A stretch of DNA of 64,000 nt from Bimuria novae-zelandiae CBS 107.79 (GCA_010015655.1 ML976727.1:94111-158110); one strand, 5' to 3'. Numbered from the stretch's first letter, positions 21,876-35,033 are shown. Numbers and translations: made by a program. The notes: generated by a model from the letters alone, not told the origin.

Positions 21876-22602
21876 CTAGGCACCCAGCTGCTGAAGAACG
21901 AACTTCGTCCCCAGGTCTTGAGTCGGCGCATCACCAGAGTACTGCAAGTGCTGTGCGTTCACACCGAAGCCGTGCGTTGTATCGCAAACACCATCGCCCT
22001 TCAGATTGTCAGCAGCATATCACCCACGCAAGGTCCAGACGGACGCAACTTACATAGATACACACATCCAGCGTCTTGTTGACCCAGGCGTCCGGAATGC
22101 CTCCTATAAGCGCCGCACTCACACCGCTTACGTTCTTCAGCGTCGAGCCGCCCTTGTTGTCCACGTTGCACTTCAGTCCCCTCTTGTGCAAGGGATCACC
22201 GATGAGAAACACGCCTTTGACGGCATCAAAGTTTGCGCCTGTGAGCTTCGACAGCGCGTTCACGGTTGCAGCGGCACCCTGGCTGTAGCCCTCGAGGATG
22301 AAGCACTGGTTGGGGTTGGATTGGACGCCTTTCTTTACCTGGTTCACGATACCGGTGGTGCCAAGAGCGGAGTTCTGGTCGAATCCTGCGGCGTACACAG
22401 TGTTGTAGATCTTTCCACCGGGAATCTGGGCCTGAATGTTCCTGTTCATCGTGCGGAAGCCTGTAGAGGGTCCTTGAATTTCACCGGTGCCCCGGGTGTT
22501 GATGATGGTGTATGAAGAGCAGGCGGCGCGCTTGTCCAGTTGTTCGACTGGGGCGGCATAGACTGTAGCCGCGAGGATGGGAACGAAGAGCATGAAGTGC
22601 AT
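21876..22602 (-). CDS. Cutinase (carbohydrate esterase family 5)
   Basis: Two-exon model, 22602-22054 and 21998-21876, 223 residues, joined through a 55-bp intron (GTAAGT..AAG). MHFMLFVPILAATVYAAPVE is a signal peptide, and LDKR near residue 25 looks like a Kex2 site releasing the mature enzyme. The catalytic serine is in GYSQG. The aspartate is in the second exon (GDGVCDTTHGFG), and the histidine lies in HLQYSGD or the nearby THGFG, as in cutinase/CE5 enzymes. Four cysteines fit the two conserved disulfides. Such enzymes hydrolyse cutin or other ester polymers outside the cell. The gene converges tail-to-tail with the MFS transporter. Confidence 0.9.
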
Positions 22603-22701
22603 AGTGTCGGCGTATGTGGCTTTGAACGAGATGCTATATCGAGCTGAGTCCTAGCAAGATAAGGTGTTATGCTGCTGATCTTGTGGTGAGGTAGATCTCA
22701 T

Positions 22702-22708
22702 CTTTATA
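22702..22708 (-). promoter_or_regulatory. TATA box of the cutinase gene
   Basis: TATAAAG on the minus strand, about 100 bp upstream of the cutinase ATG. Confidence 0.5.
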
Positions 22709-24502
22709 CTTTATCGAGGCCTTTCGATGACGGTGGTCACGGTGGTCAAGTGGAACCTCGCCGAGAGGTGTGTAGATTACCATCCACAGCCTTCCAACTT
22801 CAACGACCATGAAGAGTCAGCCATTGTCTCGAACCTGCGCCGAATAGCAAGCGACGTCTTCGCCTCCTTTTGCTTTTCGGAAGCTACTGTCAGTGACATT
22901 CGTTCGGGATACCAGATCACGCGTATAATGAACCCAGCAACGCTACTAGAATTGCTGCATATCTTACGCGAAGATCCGTTTGATTCGTCGCATTTCTCTC
23001 AAAACACAAAAGTTGTCATCCGATCGGGAATGAGTTCTATCGTTCGTCTGCTAGCTTACCACAAGAACGGGCATGACCGCATGTTTTTTCTAGGGCTGTA
23101 AGCGAGATCCTTCCCATCAACCTCACGGACACCCAAATACGCCACCATGTAAAAGTCGTCCGATGGCGTCAAAATCTCTATATGACTATGGCGACGATCC
23201 GATAAGAGTGTTGAGTTTTAGTGTCTGCCTCAGCTTCTTGAAACGGTTGAGGTGGTGAAACAAAAATTTGCGGGTCTAACCGAAATTACGGTAAGGCTGT
23301 GGCCGTGTTATGTTCGACGTACAGCTACTTTAGCGTCATGAGAGCTAATATCGGCGCCGTGGTGGGTGTGCGAGCTTCACCGGTCAGAGAATATTACCTT
23401 CCGGATCGAAGAGCGCATGTGGGCATCTTGGCTATGCACAACAGCCTGGCTTCCATCTTGGCGACCGTAAAAAGACTAAAGACAAGTTAGTCTACGATTT
23501 GAGCAATGGTTGTATGAGTAGGAGATCAATGTGTTGTGAGTTCGCACCCGCATTGCCTGCATGCTCAGGTGTGTCCTGGAGTCACACAATTACGCACATG
23601 CATTCAATCATCGAATCTGCCTTTGAATATGGCCCACTCCAGCGCAGAAGTTCCCTTATATGTTACTAGAGTGAGCAACTGTTCCCGTCGAGTGCGTGAT
23701 CAGATTTGAGGTGTTCGGTTCTGCATATCGGGAGGCGTTTTTCTTCTGCCAGAGCGGTCTGATGGCAGGAACAGACTTATCATATCCAATGAGAGTCGAA
23801 GCAAACTAAAAGCAAAGAACAGGGGCATCTACGAGTCTGCAGTCCCGCGAAAGGGTTCGGGATCCCAGCAGCAAGATGTATTCGCGTATAATCACACTTG
23901 CAAGAATATCATGAACGAGGTAGTGCAGGACTGTAATGAAATTATTGGGACTATCCGCGAGCTGTGGCAACTGCACCCTATTCTAAAGGCTTCTCGATCA
24001 GATATTTTGAAAAGACTAGGGGAGTCTTGTAAAGGATACACGAGTTGAACTGAGCTTATGAAATGCGGCATTAAAGTTGTAGCTCTTGAACAACTTGCGT
24101 GACGACATTTAAGTATACATTAATCGAGCTAAGCCTTTATTCATGAAAGCGAGTATCGTGATTCATGAAATAGGTTTTTACAGAGACTTGAAGTTCCTCA
24201 AGTGAAGAATAGTTTGTTTCGCAAGATTTCATAATGCCAGACTCTATTCTAGGCAAGAGAGAGTGCATGTGTAGGATAACTGGAAAATATAGCCATGGTG
24301 TTAGGCATTAAGAACATGTTCGCTCTGTTGGATGCTTATAGACCTATATAATGAACAGAGGGAAACATAAAGAAAGGATACCAGTATCTACCTACTTATG
24401 GTATGGTATATTTGTACCATAAAGTCGTCCATGAACTGCTACCGCTGTTGGAAAACACAACTGAACAAAATCTTCGATTTGATGTCGTACTAAGCCACGA
24501 CT
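22709..24502. other. Intergenic, no gene recognised
   Basis: Holds a 124-codon + frame (22727-23101) and several shorter ones without motifs, codon pattern or splice structure that I can support. Composition becomes AT-richer near 24000. The old insertion site of the large transposon nest starts at 24503. Confidence 0.35.
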
Positions 24503-25441
24503 TACCGTGTCTTGGTGGTCAATGCACGTCGTAACTCAATGCACGCGCAACATCAAAACCAAGGGTAGTAATATAAGGCTGTAGAGGCCTATATAAAAGC
24601 AATTATTATAAAAATTTCTGTAGTTAAGATCTTCTAGGCCTGTTGACAATTGCTTACTACTTATATTATTAAATATTAACTTAGTATTTTAATTATTTAG
24701 CTACTCTGCGATAATAGTGTTACTAGTATAAATACTATTATATTAACGTGTATAAGTGCTAATGTAGATTTTTCTTCTTTATAATTTTATAAGTAGCTTT
24801 TAAAGCTCTTTAACTTTCCTTTTTAGTAATTTTAAAGCGTTTTTAAAGTTATTAAGTTTTATAAGCCTATTAATAGAGGCGTTACTTAATAGCCTAATTA
24901 GCTCTTTTTTTGCGCGTATACCTTTAGCTACTATTTATATAATACGCCTCTTCTACATTAAGTAAGTTTTAAGCTACTAGCTAGCCCTATAAATATTTAC
25001 TTATTTACTTTTTTAAAGCTATAATTATTAGTTTTTAGTATTTATTTAGTATTAATAATCGCGTGCCTACTATATACTATAAAAATAGCTCTTTTATAAT
25101 ACTTTTTAAGTTGATTAAAAGATAAAGACCTATTTTACTTTAAGCATTTCTTCTTAGTACCTAAAACCTTTTATAGGCCCTAATTTTCATGTTCTACGAG
25201 CTAAACTTATATAGTAATTAAGTATATAGTTTAATTTAGCATTTTAGCCCTTTTATTAGCCCTTATATTAATATAGGCCTTTAGAAGCCTATTAATTTTT
25301 CTTTAATTTAATACGCTAATACTAAGGCTAAGCGTTTTTATAATTCTTACGTAGGTAAGTAAGCGCTATTAAATTACTTAAAAATAATTATTAGTTTTAG
25401 GAGTAAAATACCTATAGCTTTAAAGGCCTAAAATATTGGTA

Positions 25442-25645
25442 TGTCACGGTTTATGGCTCTTACTCTACAAGATAGTTGCTCCTACCTTGACATGGTTGCG
25501 ACTTACCTTCTTTCTGTCTAGGACTAGCGTTGTTTGTGCCTGCGCACCTATACCTTCTGTAGCTTCTAGATAGAACAACCTCAGTTCAATCCTGCAATCT
25601 TTTCCACTGCGTACTGTCCGCTCAGCGCTCTGCCTCACCGCGACA
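25442..25645 (+). repeat. Left LTR of the Copia element
   Basis: 204 bp, beginning TGTCACGG and ending GCGACA. It differs from the right LTR at five positions and holds the CpA/TpG state at all five. Confidence 0.95.
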
Positions 25646-25656
25646 GTTATGAGCCC
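25646..25656 (+). other. Primer-binding site, half-tRNA type
   Basis: GTTATGAGCCC directly follows the LTR. It is the exact complement of the anticodon stem-loop GGGCTCATAAC of initiator tRNA-Met, not of the tRNA 3' end. This is the priming mode known from Drosophila copia and yeast Ty5. Confidence 0.8.
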
Positions 25657-28600
25657 GGCTTGCACCTTAGATTGTTCTTACCTACTGCTATAACGTCACT
25701 CAACACACAAGCTACACGTTGCTATACCGCGTTCTTTACAACGCACCTGTTACCGCGTTCTCACAACGCACATACTAGGATCTCTGCCTAGATCTATCAA
25801 TACAGTTAACTATAGCCTCTATAATGACTACTAAGTCCGACCCCGCAGTGACGCGTGTCACTATTATACTAAACATACTAGACGACTAGTTTACCTAGTT
25901 ATTTATTCGCCAAGACGTCGCTAATTGACATGGCCTCTAGTAATACATTAATCTTAACGTAGCGAAGGAGAATCTCCCCGAGCTATAAGAGCTAATTAAG
26001 CCTTAACTTACTAATTATAAGCTTAAAGCTACTAGGCTCTCTCACCTTACCGCTAATAATTAAGAATTCTATTAATAGGAATACGATTAATAGGAACGCC
26101 ACTATACTAAGTACTATACTTAAATAAAGGCACTAGCTAACCTAAATATAGATATTAGTAAGACAATTGCTGCACGTCACATACACCTAATTAAGGATTA
26201 TAATACCCCGTACAACTAACTAGTTACACTTAAAAAGTTCTTTTATCCTATAAACGCGACACGCCGTCGCGAGCTAGCTAATAAATATAATACCCTTAAG
26301 ACTACGCCACGAGCTATAAAGAAGATTAAGTAATAGCTATTAGACTAGGTATATATTATAGCTTAAGGCAAGGCTATTAGCCTGCCTAAGACTAATAGTA
26401 ATTAACTATAGGAAGACTTCCTTATTGCCTGTAAGGCACTTAATTAAGAGTACGCCACGTCCTGCCTACAAGAGATCTTTAAGCATAAAGCGCGAGGCAC
26501 TACCACCAAGATCTTATCTCTAGAGACTTACGTCGCCGAGATAACCACCTATCTACGCCGTACAAAGCCACACTCTACTAGACTGGCAGTCTCCGCTGCT
26601 AAGCTTGGAGTTATAAGGCAAGTTAATGCTAAACATGCCAATAGCCAAGGTAGCAGTCGTGACCGAGACAAGCCATCCAGAAACTATGTCTACAGGAAGA
26701 GGCACTAGTACACTAATTGCTTTATTCTTAACCTATAAAACCTACAACGTCTAAAGGACTATTAGCCTACTACTAAGGCTGTGCAGAAGGTTAAAGAAGT
26801 ATAAAAAGATCTTAAGGTTAACAAGCGCATAGAGACTGCTCTAGCTAAATAGGTAGCCTAATAACCTTAGAACACTATATTGTTACGAATTAACAACGGC
26901 CAAGCTCCTGCTAAGGATAGCAGTACATTTATGGTAGTTATTAGCCTATTACACATAAGTTTTAATTAACCTGATTCTCTCGAAATCGAATCTCTCGAGG
27001 AGCAATCGAACGACGACTCAAACGTAATTACAATAGACACCAATACTAAGCCTAAAGGAGAGCTTACAGTGATGGTTAGAGATAACACTAACAAGACTAA
27101 GCTTCTTAATTAATGGATCGTTGATCCAGGGTTGAACACCCACGTTATTAATACAGAGTCATGGCACGGCTAGAAGAGGATAAACGACAATCCAAAGCGT
27201 TGCTACCTCTATGCTAGTAATAGCCACATCCTTATTACGGCTTAGGGCACGATGAAACTTGTCGCTCGTACACTATATAGACTATAGACGCTAGAGCTAA
27301 CGCACGTCGCGTACGTCGAAGGCTTTCTTATAAGCGTTTTGGGACTCGCTCGCTGTTATACAGAGTCTATCCACTTTGACTCTGGCCGCGATGTCCTGTA
27401 TATGTATTAACTGTCCTACGTCATCGCACAACTCGAGTACAATAGAGGACACTAGCTAATTAATGCTAAGCTATTACGCCGACCGCCGTTATTACTTTTA
27501 CACCTACTATTAAGTATGTTTAGAGCATTATATCGCCCGTTGTATGCACTAAAGCTAACTAACGTTATTAACTAACGTGTTACACATTAGATCTGGGGCT
27601 ACCTAGGCCGTAAGGCAGTTAAATAACTAGAGGCAAACGTTACTAGCGTTTAACTAACAAGAGAACATATAGACTGTCTTTGTTAAATATATATTAAAGC
27701 TTAAATAACTTATATTATCTTAAGACGCTTGGCTGAGAGCCGTGCACAACAACTATTCTATTAAATTATAATAGACATTATTTATATTGTCCCTATAGGA
27801 GAGGAATGCATCGATGGCAGCAAATACGCCCTATACTCTATAGACAAATACTTAAAGTGGCATGAGATCGCCATAATACGCTATAAGGATAAGTTAACTC
27901 TTATACGTTGGTTTATGTCTTTAATACGAAGGATTTAGCGCGTGTACAACACTAACGTAGTCGCTATTTAATGTAATAACAAGAAAGGATCTAGAAATAA
28001 TTTTATTAATATAATAGAAGAGCTAGGTATGCTGTATAAGCCAGCACTAGCCAGAATAAAGGAGCTAAATGGACTAATCAAACGCGCTGGCGGAGTACTT
28101 ACTTAGCGAGCTCGCGCTATGCGCATACACGCTAATCTGCCAAAGAGTCTATCACATGAGCTGTATCGCACCGCCGCATATATACTCAATCGCACGCCTA
28201 CTAAAGCACTAGGATGGAAGACACCGTACGAGGTAGTATAGGAACGAAAACCACTTATCGCTTATATAAGGCCTATTAGCTGTCGCGCCTACGTCTATAA
28301 TCGCGATCTAAGAGCTACTAACAAGCTTAAATTACGCACTCTAATTAGCCACCTTATTAGCTACTAAGGCACTAATATCTTTCGCATCTAGCTACCTATA
28401 AAAGACACTATTATTGTCACTCGCGACGTCGTATTCGAGCCTATACTCTTCTTTAATAAGATAGATAGGTATGCGTTAGGATTAGTGCTTAAAGAGGTAA
28501 TTAAACTACTTAAATATCTAGAAGAACATTAACATAATAATATTAGTATCGAAGATCTATTAACTGCTTGTTAACGTCGCCACCTAGTAGAGACACCTAC

Positions 28601-30703
28601 AACCTTAGCTTCGAGAGCTGCAGGCTCCCAGGTGGGGGGTGAACAAATAGACGACGCATTCGAATCGACATAGCAATAGTAATAGCTGCCTACTCTAAGA
28701 CTTATAATGTCTACTGCCACAAGCAATTGCACTCCTGAGAGTGATAAAGTACCTGAGGGCTATCGCCAACGCGGCGAGAGAGCTCCACGAGACGTTAACC
28801 TAGACCTAACTAACACGAGCTTAATTATCACTAGCAAACGCAATTAAAAGCAGAAAGATTTAAATAACTTTATAATTTACACATACGTAACAGCGCTAGG
28901 AGCTACACCTCTTATTAACTATTTTTATACATTTTTGACTAAGATTCGCTCTATACCTACTATAGATAAGATACTAAGAATCTATTAATCGCAGCTGCCA
29001 CCTCTGCTAAAGGCAATAAAGTAGCTTAAAACACACATATTTAGTAATTAATTTCGACGCGCTATAGAGGTTAAGTAGTAAGCTCTACGCGCTAAAGGAG
29101 TCTTTAGGAAGACTATAAAAATAAAGGCCACTATAGACGCTAAGGTGCTACTGTTAATGTAGATATTTGCATATAAGATTAACGAAGAAGGATACCTCTT
29201 ACGGTTTAAAGCTTAACTTATTATTCAAGGAGATCTTTAAGCTCTACTTAATAATATATACGCTACTACACTCGTAATTTATAACTTTCGCGCTCTTATT
29301 ATAATTGCTAATTACTTTAGTCTAGAGCTAAAGTAGTATAATGTCCCTACTGCCTTCCTAAACGCTAAGATCAATTAAAAACTGTACGCTAAAACACCTA
29401 AGGCGTTCCGCCATACTACAGGCGAGATCATGCTGGTACTCCGCGCCCTGTACGGCCTAAAGGAGTCACCAATCCTATAGTATAATAAACTACGTCGACA
29501 ACTTGTTAAGCTAGGTCTAAAGCTAGTTAAAGGCTTTCCTTACTTATACACAAGCCGCTAGCTCATCCTATTCGTCTATATTAACAACATTATTATGGCA
29601 TATCATCAGTCTAATGCCTATTACTATAGGTCTTTTAAGAAGGATCTGGTGGACCTATACAACATTAAAGCTATAGGAGACCTTACCTAGTTTCTTAGAA
29701 TCTACATTATACGCGATCGAGCCCTGCATAAGACATAGCTAGTCTAGGACGCGTTTATTAATAAGGTATGCGCTTAATTTAGCATTAAAGCTATAGGCAA
29801 GGCTCTAAATATTCTACTAGTAGAGAACTAGCTGCTATAGTCTACTAAGGAGCCTAATTTATCGCGAATAAAGCTTTATTAGTAACTAGTTAGCTCTCTC
29901 GCATATATCGCTATCTGGGGTAGACCTAACGTCGCCCGAACGCACGTCGTCTTTGCTTGTTACCTTACCAACCCAGGATAGTCACACATCTCGAAAATCC
30001 GGAAGACCTGGTGCTACCTACTCAGCACGAAGGCTCTTGCACTTAAAGCCTCTACTAGCGCGCAGGATATGGCTGAGTATTTATCTAACAATCTAATATA
30101 TCGCGATCCTCTCTTCTTTAGATCCTCTAACGCCTTATACGCTAACGAGTCTAAGACTTGCTAAAGCTCTTAAGGCTATGCTTTTAAGTTTGGTAGACTA
30201 ATAATTAACTGGAAGTCAACAGTACAACGCATAGTTACGAAATTAACTATAGAATCTAAATTACTAGCTATCACTTACTAGCTCATAGATAGAAAAATAG
30301 ATGCGATTCTTCTCTAGTATTAACCTTACTCTTAACTGTACACCTACTATCTAGTGTGACAATTAGCAGACCGTTGGTATTATTACTAAATAGCAAGATA
30401 AGCTTTATATAAAAGTTAAACATGTCGATATCTACTAGCTCTGGATTTAACAGGAAGTCGAAGCCTCTCGTATTAACGTTAAATAGGTCCCTACCAACTA
30501 TATGCCTGCTAATAGACTTACAAAGATTCTACCTAAACAGAAGTTTGCAGACTTCGTCCGCTAAATTAGCCTTGTTAATATTACTAAGTGTCTAAAGGGC
30601 CTGCGTCAAACTAATAATAACAATCTTAATAGTATTTATATACACTAATACTAATTAGCTGTCATTGACTCCCTGCCTGGGCGTCCACGCTAGCTAGGGG
30701 GTG

Positions 30704-30907
30704 TGTCACGGTTTATAGCTCTTACTCTACAAGATAGTTGCTCCTACCTTGACATAGTTGCGACTTACCTTCTTTCTGTCTAGGACTAGCGTTATTTATG
30801 CCTGCGCACCTATACCTTCTGTAGCTTCTAGATAGAACAACCTTAGTTCAATCCTGCAATCTTTTCCACTGCGTACTGTCCGCTCAGCGCTCTGCCTCAC
30901 CGCGACA
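30704..30907 (+). repeat. Right LTR of the Copia element
   Basis: 204 bp. All five differences from the left LTR are transitions to TpA, the RIP direction. Confidence 0.95.
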
Positions 30908-31697
30908 TGGTAGCTACCTTATAGTTCTAACTTAGACCTTTTAAAATAGGGTAATGAATTTTTTTTTGTAATTAAAACTAGTCCTTAGCTCTTATAAAGG
31001 AAAACTAAGAGCTTAGCTAAGTAAGTAATTAAAAAAGACTTAAACACGTAAAGGTTAAGTAGCTATAACGTATATATTAAATAACAGAGAAATATAGCTA
31101 AGAGGATTTTATTTTAATTAAAGTAATTAATAAAATTTATAGTAAGATAAAATCTATAGCTATTTAAAATAAGTAATTAATAGGCTTATTAAGCTTTCTC
31201 TTAAGTACAGTAATTAAATACCTGCTATAGCTATACTAGGCCTATTTAGTTATTTAATTAGCTAGATGTAGATAAGGTAATAAACGCTATATAGTATTAA
31301 AAATTAATTTCTTTTACTTAGCTTAACTATAGGCTTTAAAAGGTAAATTAATAAACAAGTAATAGATTTAGGGTAGATCTATTAGCGTATATATATATAA
31401 TAAGTAAAATTTATTTATAATTACTATTTTAGATTAATTATTATACGAGCTTACTTATATAAAAAGGTCTACCAAAAAATTTAAGTAGGAGGTAATACTA
31501 AGTTAAATATCTTTCTTATTTCTAATATAGGTATGCTAAGGCTTAATTTATTACTACTTAATTTTTTATTATAAAAGATTAAAAAAGAGTTTATACTTAA
31601 TTAGAGAATTAGCTTTATAGTATTTACTATTAATACTAATTATTTATTAAAATATTAAGGATTTAGCGTTACGCCTAGTAAACGAATTAATTTATAA

Positions 31698-33491
31698 TAA
31701 GCTAGCGCATATAGTTCCTGCGCATATAGGGTTCCTGCGCACCGCGCCAGAACCCCCCACCTATAGAAAACACGCGATTTCTCTCCACAACGCTTATTAA
31801 CATGGACGCCCGTGAAGCAGCTATACAATTAGCTATTAGCAATTTTAATATAGGCGTCTATTCTAGTTAGCGCGCTACTATAAAGGCTTATAAGTTACCT
31901 AAATTAACGCTACGTAATTATTTTAACAGTGCAACTAGTAGCGCGCTTAGCTATTAGCATTAATAGTGGCTAACTCCTCTATAGGAGGATTTTCTAGTAG
32001 AATAGATCCTTAAAGAAGACGTACGCGCCTGCCCTCCCTTGCACGCTTACGCTCAAGAAATAGCGAATTAGATTCTGCGTATGAACGGCGACAACTAGCC
32101 TGTTAGCAAGCTTTGGCTCTCACACTTCCTCCGGCGCCAGCCACGCGTTGCCTCTGTAGTTGGTAGAAAGCTAGAGGCTCAGAGAGCTGATGCAGCGACA
32201 CTAGAGCAGATACGTGCGTTCCTAGAGCTCTATGAGCAGACTCGACGGCGGCTTAACATACAGGCGGAGAATACATACAATATGGATGAGACTAGCGTTG
32301 CTCTAGGGGTATGTACTAACACTAGAGTACTCTCTAGCAGTTATAAAAAGAAGGCTTATATTTGGTCTCCAGAGAATCGCGAGTGGGTCTCTATAATTAA
32401 GTGTGTGTTAGCGATAGGGCGGAAACTACGCTGCGCAGTCATCTTCAAGGGCTAGAGCCTACAGATAACATGGTTCTCCTCGTCTTACGTACCTGACTGG
32501 ATCTATACAACCTCAGAGAACGGATGGACGTCAAAAGCGATAGGTGTTGAGTGGCTACAGCGTATATTTATACCTGAGACGGCTGTATCTGATGGCCAGC
32601 ACAGGCTCCTGATACTCGACGGTCACGGCAGCCATATTAATATAGACTTCCTATGGCTCTGCAAGCTACATCGTATACAGCTCCTCTATCTACCTGCGCA
32701 CACCTCACACGTCCTACAGCCTCTTAATCTCGCTCCTTTCTCTGTGATCAAGTCTAGCTACAGACGTCAGATCCAGGAGCTCGCATCACTCGACGACGCT
32801 GCACCTATTAAGAAGAAGCGCTTTATCACCTGCTATTATTAAGCTAAGGAGGAAGACTTTACAGAGCGTGTAATTCGAGCTGGCTGGCAGGCATCTGGTA
32901 TCTACCTATTTAACATTAATCACGTACTTAGCTCGTCGCAGGTCTCTCAGAGGCCTACTACGCCTACACGTGAGCAGCAGCCTTAGCAGCAGATCCAGAG
33001 CTTCCTCTCTACTCCCCAGGGCCCTCACGATCTCTATATAGCGCAGCGCAGCGTCCAGAGCGTCGAGAATCTAGGTCGTACCACCCGGCTACTCCTACAG
33101 AAAGCAGGTAAGGCTCTAGCAGCTGCAAATGCTAGAGCTGCAGGCCTAGAAGCAGAGAAAAGACGACTTAAGCAGCAGCTAGAGATATCTACCTCTCAGC
33201 GTCAGCGTAAGCGCGTTCGAGTAGACCTAAATTAACGCTTTACAGAGGTAGAAAGTATTAGGGAGGCTATACGCGCAGCTAAAGCTTTAGTAGCTAAGTA
33301 ATAAAGATCTACTATACTAAGCACCTTAGAAATAACTACTATAGCTATAGTAGCTGCAGCGCTTAATTCTATGTGTAGTTAATAGCAATTGTAAGCAGCG
33401 TTGCTGAGAAATCGCGTGTTTTGTGCAGGTGGGGTGTTCTAGCGCGGTGCGCAGGAACCCTATGTGCGCAGGAACTATATGCGCTAGCTTA
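31698..33491 (+). mobile_element. Second pogo-like element, nested and RIP-mutated
   Basis: The element spans 31700-33489 (1790 bp), flanked by TA at 31698-31699 and 33490-33491. Inverted repeats of about 60 bp begin AGCTAGCGCATATAGTTCCT and contain repeated GTTCCTGCGCA motifs. The + strand reads a transposase homologous to the one at 2025-3685, from ATG 31801. It shows the first Asp in YNMDET (32285), the second in LLILDGHGSH (32618) and the PIKKKRF and coiled-coil regions, but several TAG/TAA stops interrupt it. The third acidic residue has become Asn (LQPLNL at 32726). It is much less decayed than the surrounding element A, consistent with a later insertion. Confidence 0.9.
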
Positions 33492-33864
33492 AACTAATAT
33501 CTTTTTAAGTAATAGTAGACGCGAAGCTTTATATTATTTATTATATAAAAAGAAAGCTACGTTTAGTAAGGCGTTTAATATATTATAAAAGCTCCTTTTC
33601 TTATTATAGGTTAAGATTTTTGTAGTTATTATTCTTAATTATACGAGACTAGGTTTTAGCTTAATATCTTTTATTTAACATAGATTACTTAACGCTATAC
33701 TAACGCGCTAATTCTATATATATATATAATTTTAGTAATTTAATAGTACTAACTATAGCCTTAACTAGATCTATATTAATAAAGTTATTAGGTGTTAAAG
33801 ATAGCGTGTGTTAGTGTTGCGCGTGTATTGAGTTACGACGTGCATTGACCACCAAGACACGGTA

Positions 33865-35033
33865 CTCTTTCTCTTCTTACATCCATGTGCTGCTCAGGCG
33901 GTGCTGGGCTATCACATTTGTGCCCATCATTACCCGCTATCTGATCATGCCAAAAGCAGGAGATCAGTGAATGACTCTATCCAGATGTGGCCTTCACAGT
34001 ACTGTGAGACGACTCGCTCGAGCTCTAATGTCTTGAACTGGATTGAGGCATCACTAGATCGCAGCGACCCTTCTTCTCGCTCGCATCTAACCTCCCTCTA
34101 CATGCACAGGCTCCTGCTCTGCCGAGTAGAACCCTATCAATAATTACATCAAAGCGAACGCGTGAGCAGCACTACAGCAAGCCCTAAAATATCTCTATCC
34201 GCCCCATACATAATACCTCAACCCTTCCCACGCATCGCACCCCTCAGCTAACCCTAAAAACCCCTATTCTCTCCGTCGAAGATCTCCAAGCGTACCCTCT
34301 CGAAAATCCTCCACGACCCCATCCGCGACGGTCCCATCATTACCCACACATATGCACGCTCCCCTCGCCGATCCCGTCCCGATCCGAAGCGAAAAGCACG
34401 TGCACCACGTTTCACGCTCCGCGCTTGGCGGCGAACCCTGTCTGCCAAGCCCTATAAGCTAACGCTGCGACTCGGCGTGTCGTGCTTGAATGGGTCCGGG
34501 AGTTGGTCTAGACGTGCTTCGAGACCGGGCGACGTGCATGAGACCAAGAAGGAAGGTGGCGATTGCGGGTGTGGAGGAAGGGTCCAGACCGTGCTGTGGA
34601 TCGCGTGGGCGACCAAGTGATGAAAGAGTGAGTGGGTAATTGTGTCTCAAGATTTAAGATGTGGAAGATGAAGGGAATGTGGGCATGGAAGGCACTGAGT
34701 CCTTCTCTGTCGGTGAAGGTAGAGATCGCACTGGTGAGAAGTCTGTAGCACATGTGAGCAGGCAAAGTGGAAGTAATCACTTTTAGTTGTTCATTGGATT
34801 CTTATGTTCTTTTTCCCACACCGGCCACTTGACGAGTCCTCCTCAGTAATAGTATCATGCACCCATAGACATTGCTCGTGTAATTCCACCATACATCAAA
34901 GTCTCAACCGCACAAAAGAAAATGTCTTGCGCTCAGATGGATAGTCATCTCCCCCTTTTCCAACCTCCCCACGCGTGCTTGTTTTACAGAATGGGTATCA
35001 TTGCCCTACATTAACCAATCCCCGCCCAGCAGC
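33865..35033. other. Intergenic, no gene recognised
   Basis: Normal composition resumes immediately after the transposon nest. Short frames occur on both strands without motifs. Confidence 0.35.

Larger units (their letters stand above)
25437..30912 (+). mobile_element. Ty1/Copia LTR retrotransposon, RIP-degraded
   Basis: The element spans 25442-30907 (5466 bp), bounded by 204-bp LTRs and the duplication TGGTA at 25437-25441 and 30908-30912. A primer-binding site follows the left LTR, and a purine-rich tract ending GGGGGTG precedes the right LTR. Broken frames on the + strand keep Copia order: a gag-like region, an integrase relic ELYRTAAYILNRTPTKALGW near 28158, then reverse transcriptase ALYGLKESP near 29443 and RNase H-like remains to about 30660. 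Integrase before reverse transcriptase identifies Copia rather than Gypsy. Stops are pervasive, so it is dead. Confidence 0.95.
24503..33864 (-). mobile_element. TA-flanked DNA transposon (element A) carrying two nested insertions
   Basis: Terminal inverted repeats of about 48 bp start CCGTGTCTTGGTGGTCAATG at 24505 and end inverted at 33862, with one TG-to-TA difference. TA abuts both ends (24503-24504 and 33863-33864). Removing the Copia element with its duplication (25442-30912) and the pogo-like element (31700-33491) leaves about 2.1 kb, the size of element B at 37963-40481. Internal stretches match element B in reverse orientation, for example around 24760-24910 and 33500-33640. The remains are AT-rich and coding capacity is gone. 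TA duplications, size and a C-terminal coiled-coil relic point to Tc1/mariner-like ancestry. Confidence 0.85.

Noticed and set aside
34160..34460. CTAACCC-like bases suggesting telomeric repeat
   Set aside because: Only isolated CTAACCCTAAAAACCCC-like pieces occur; there is no tandem array.
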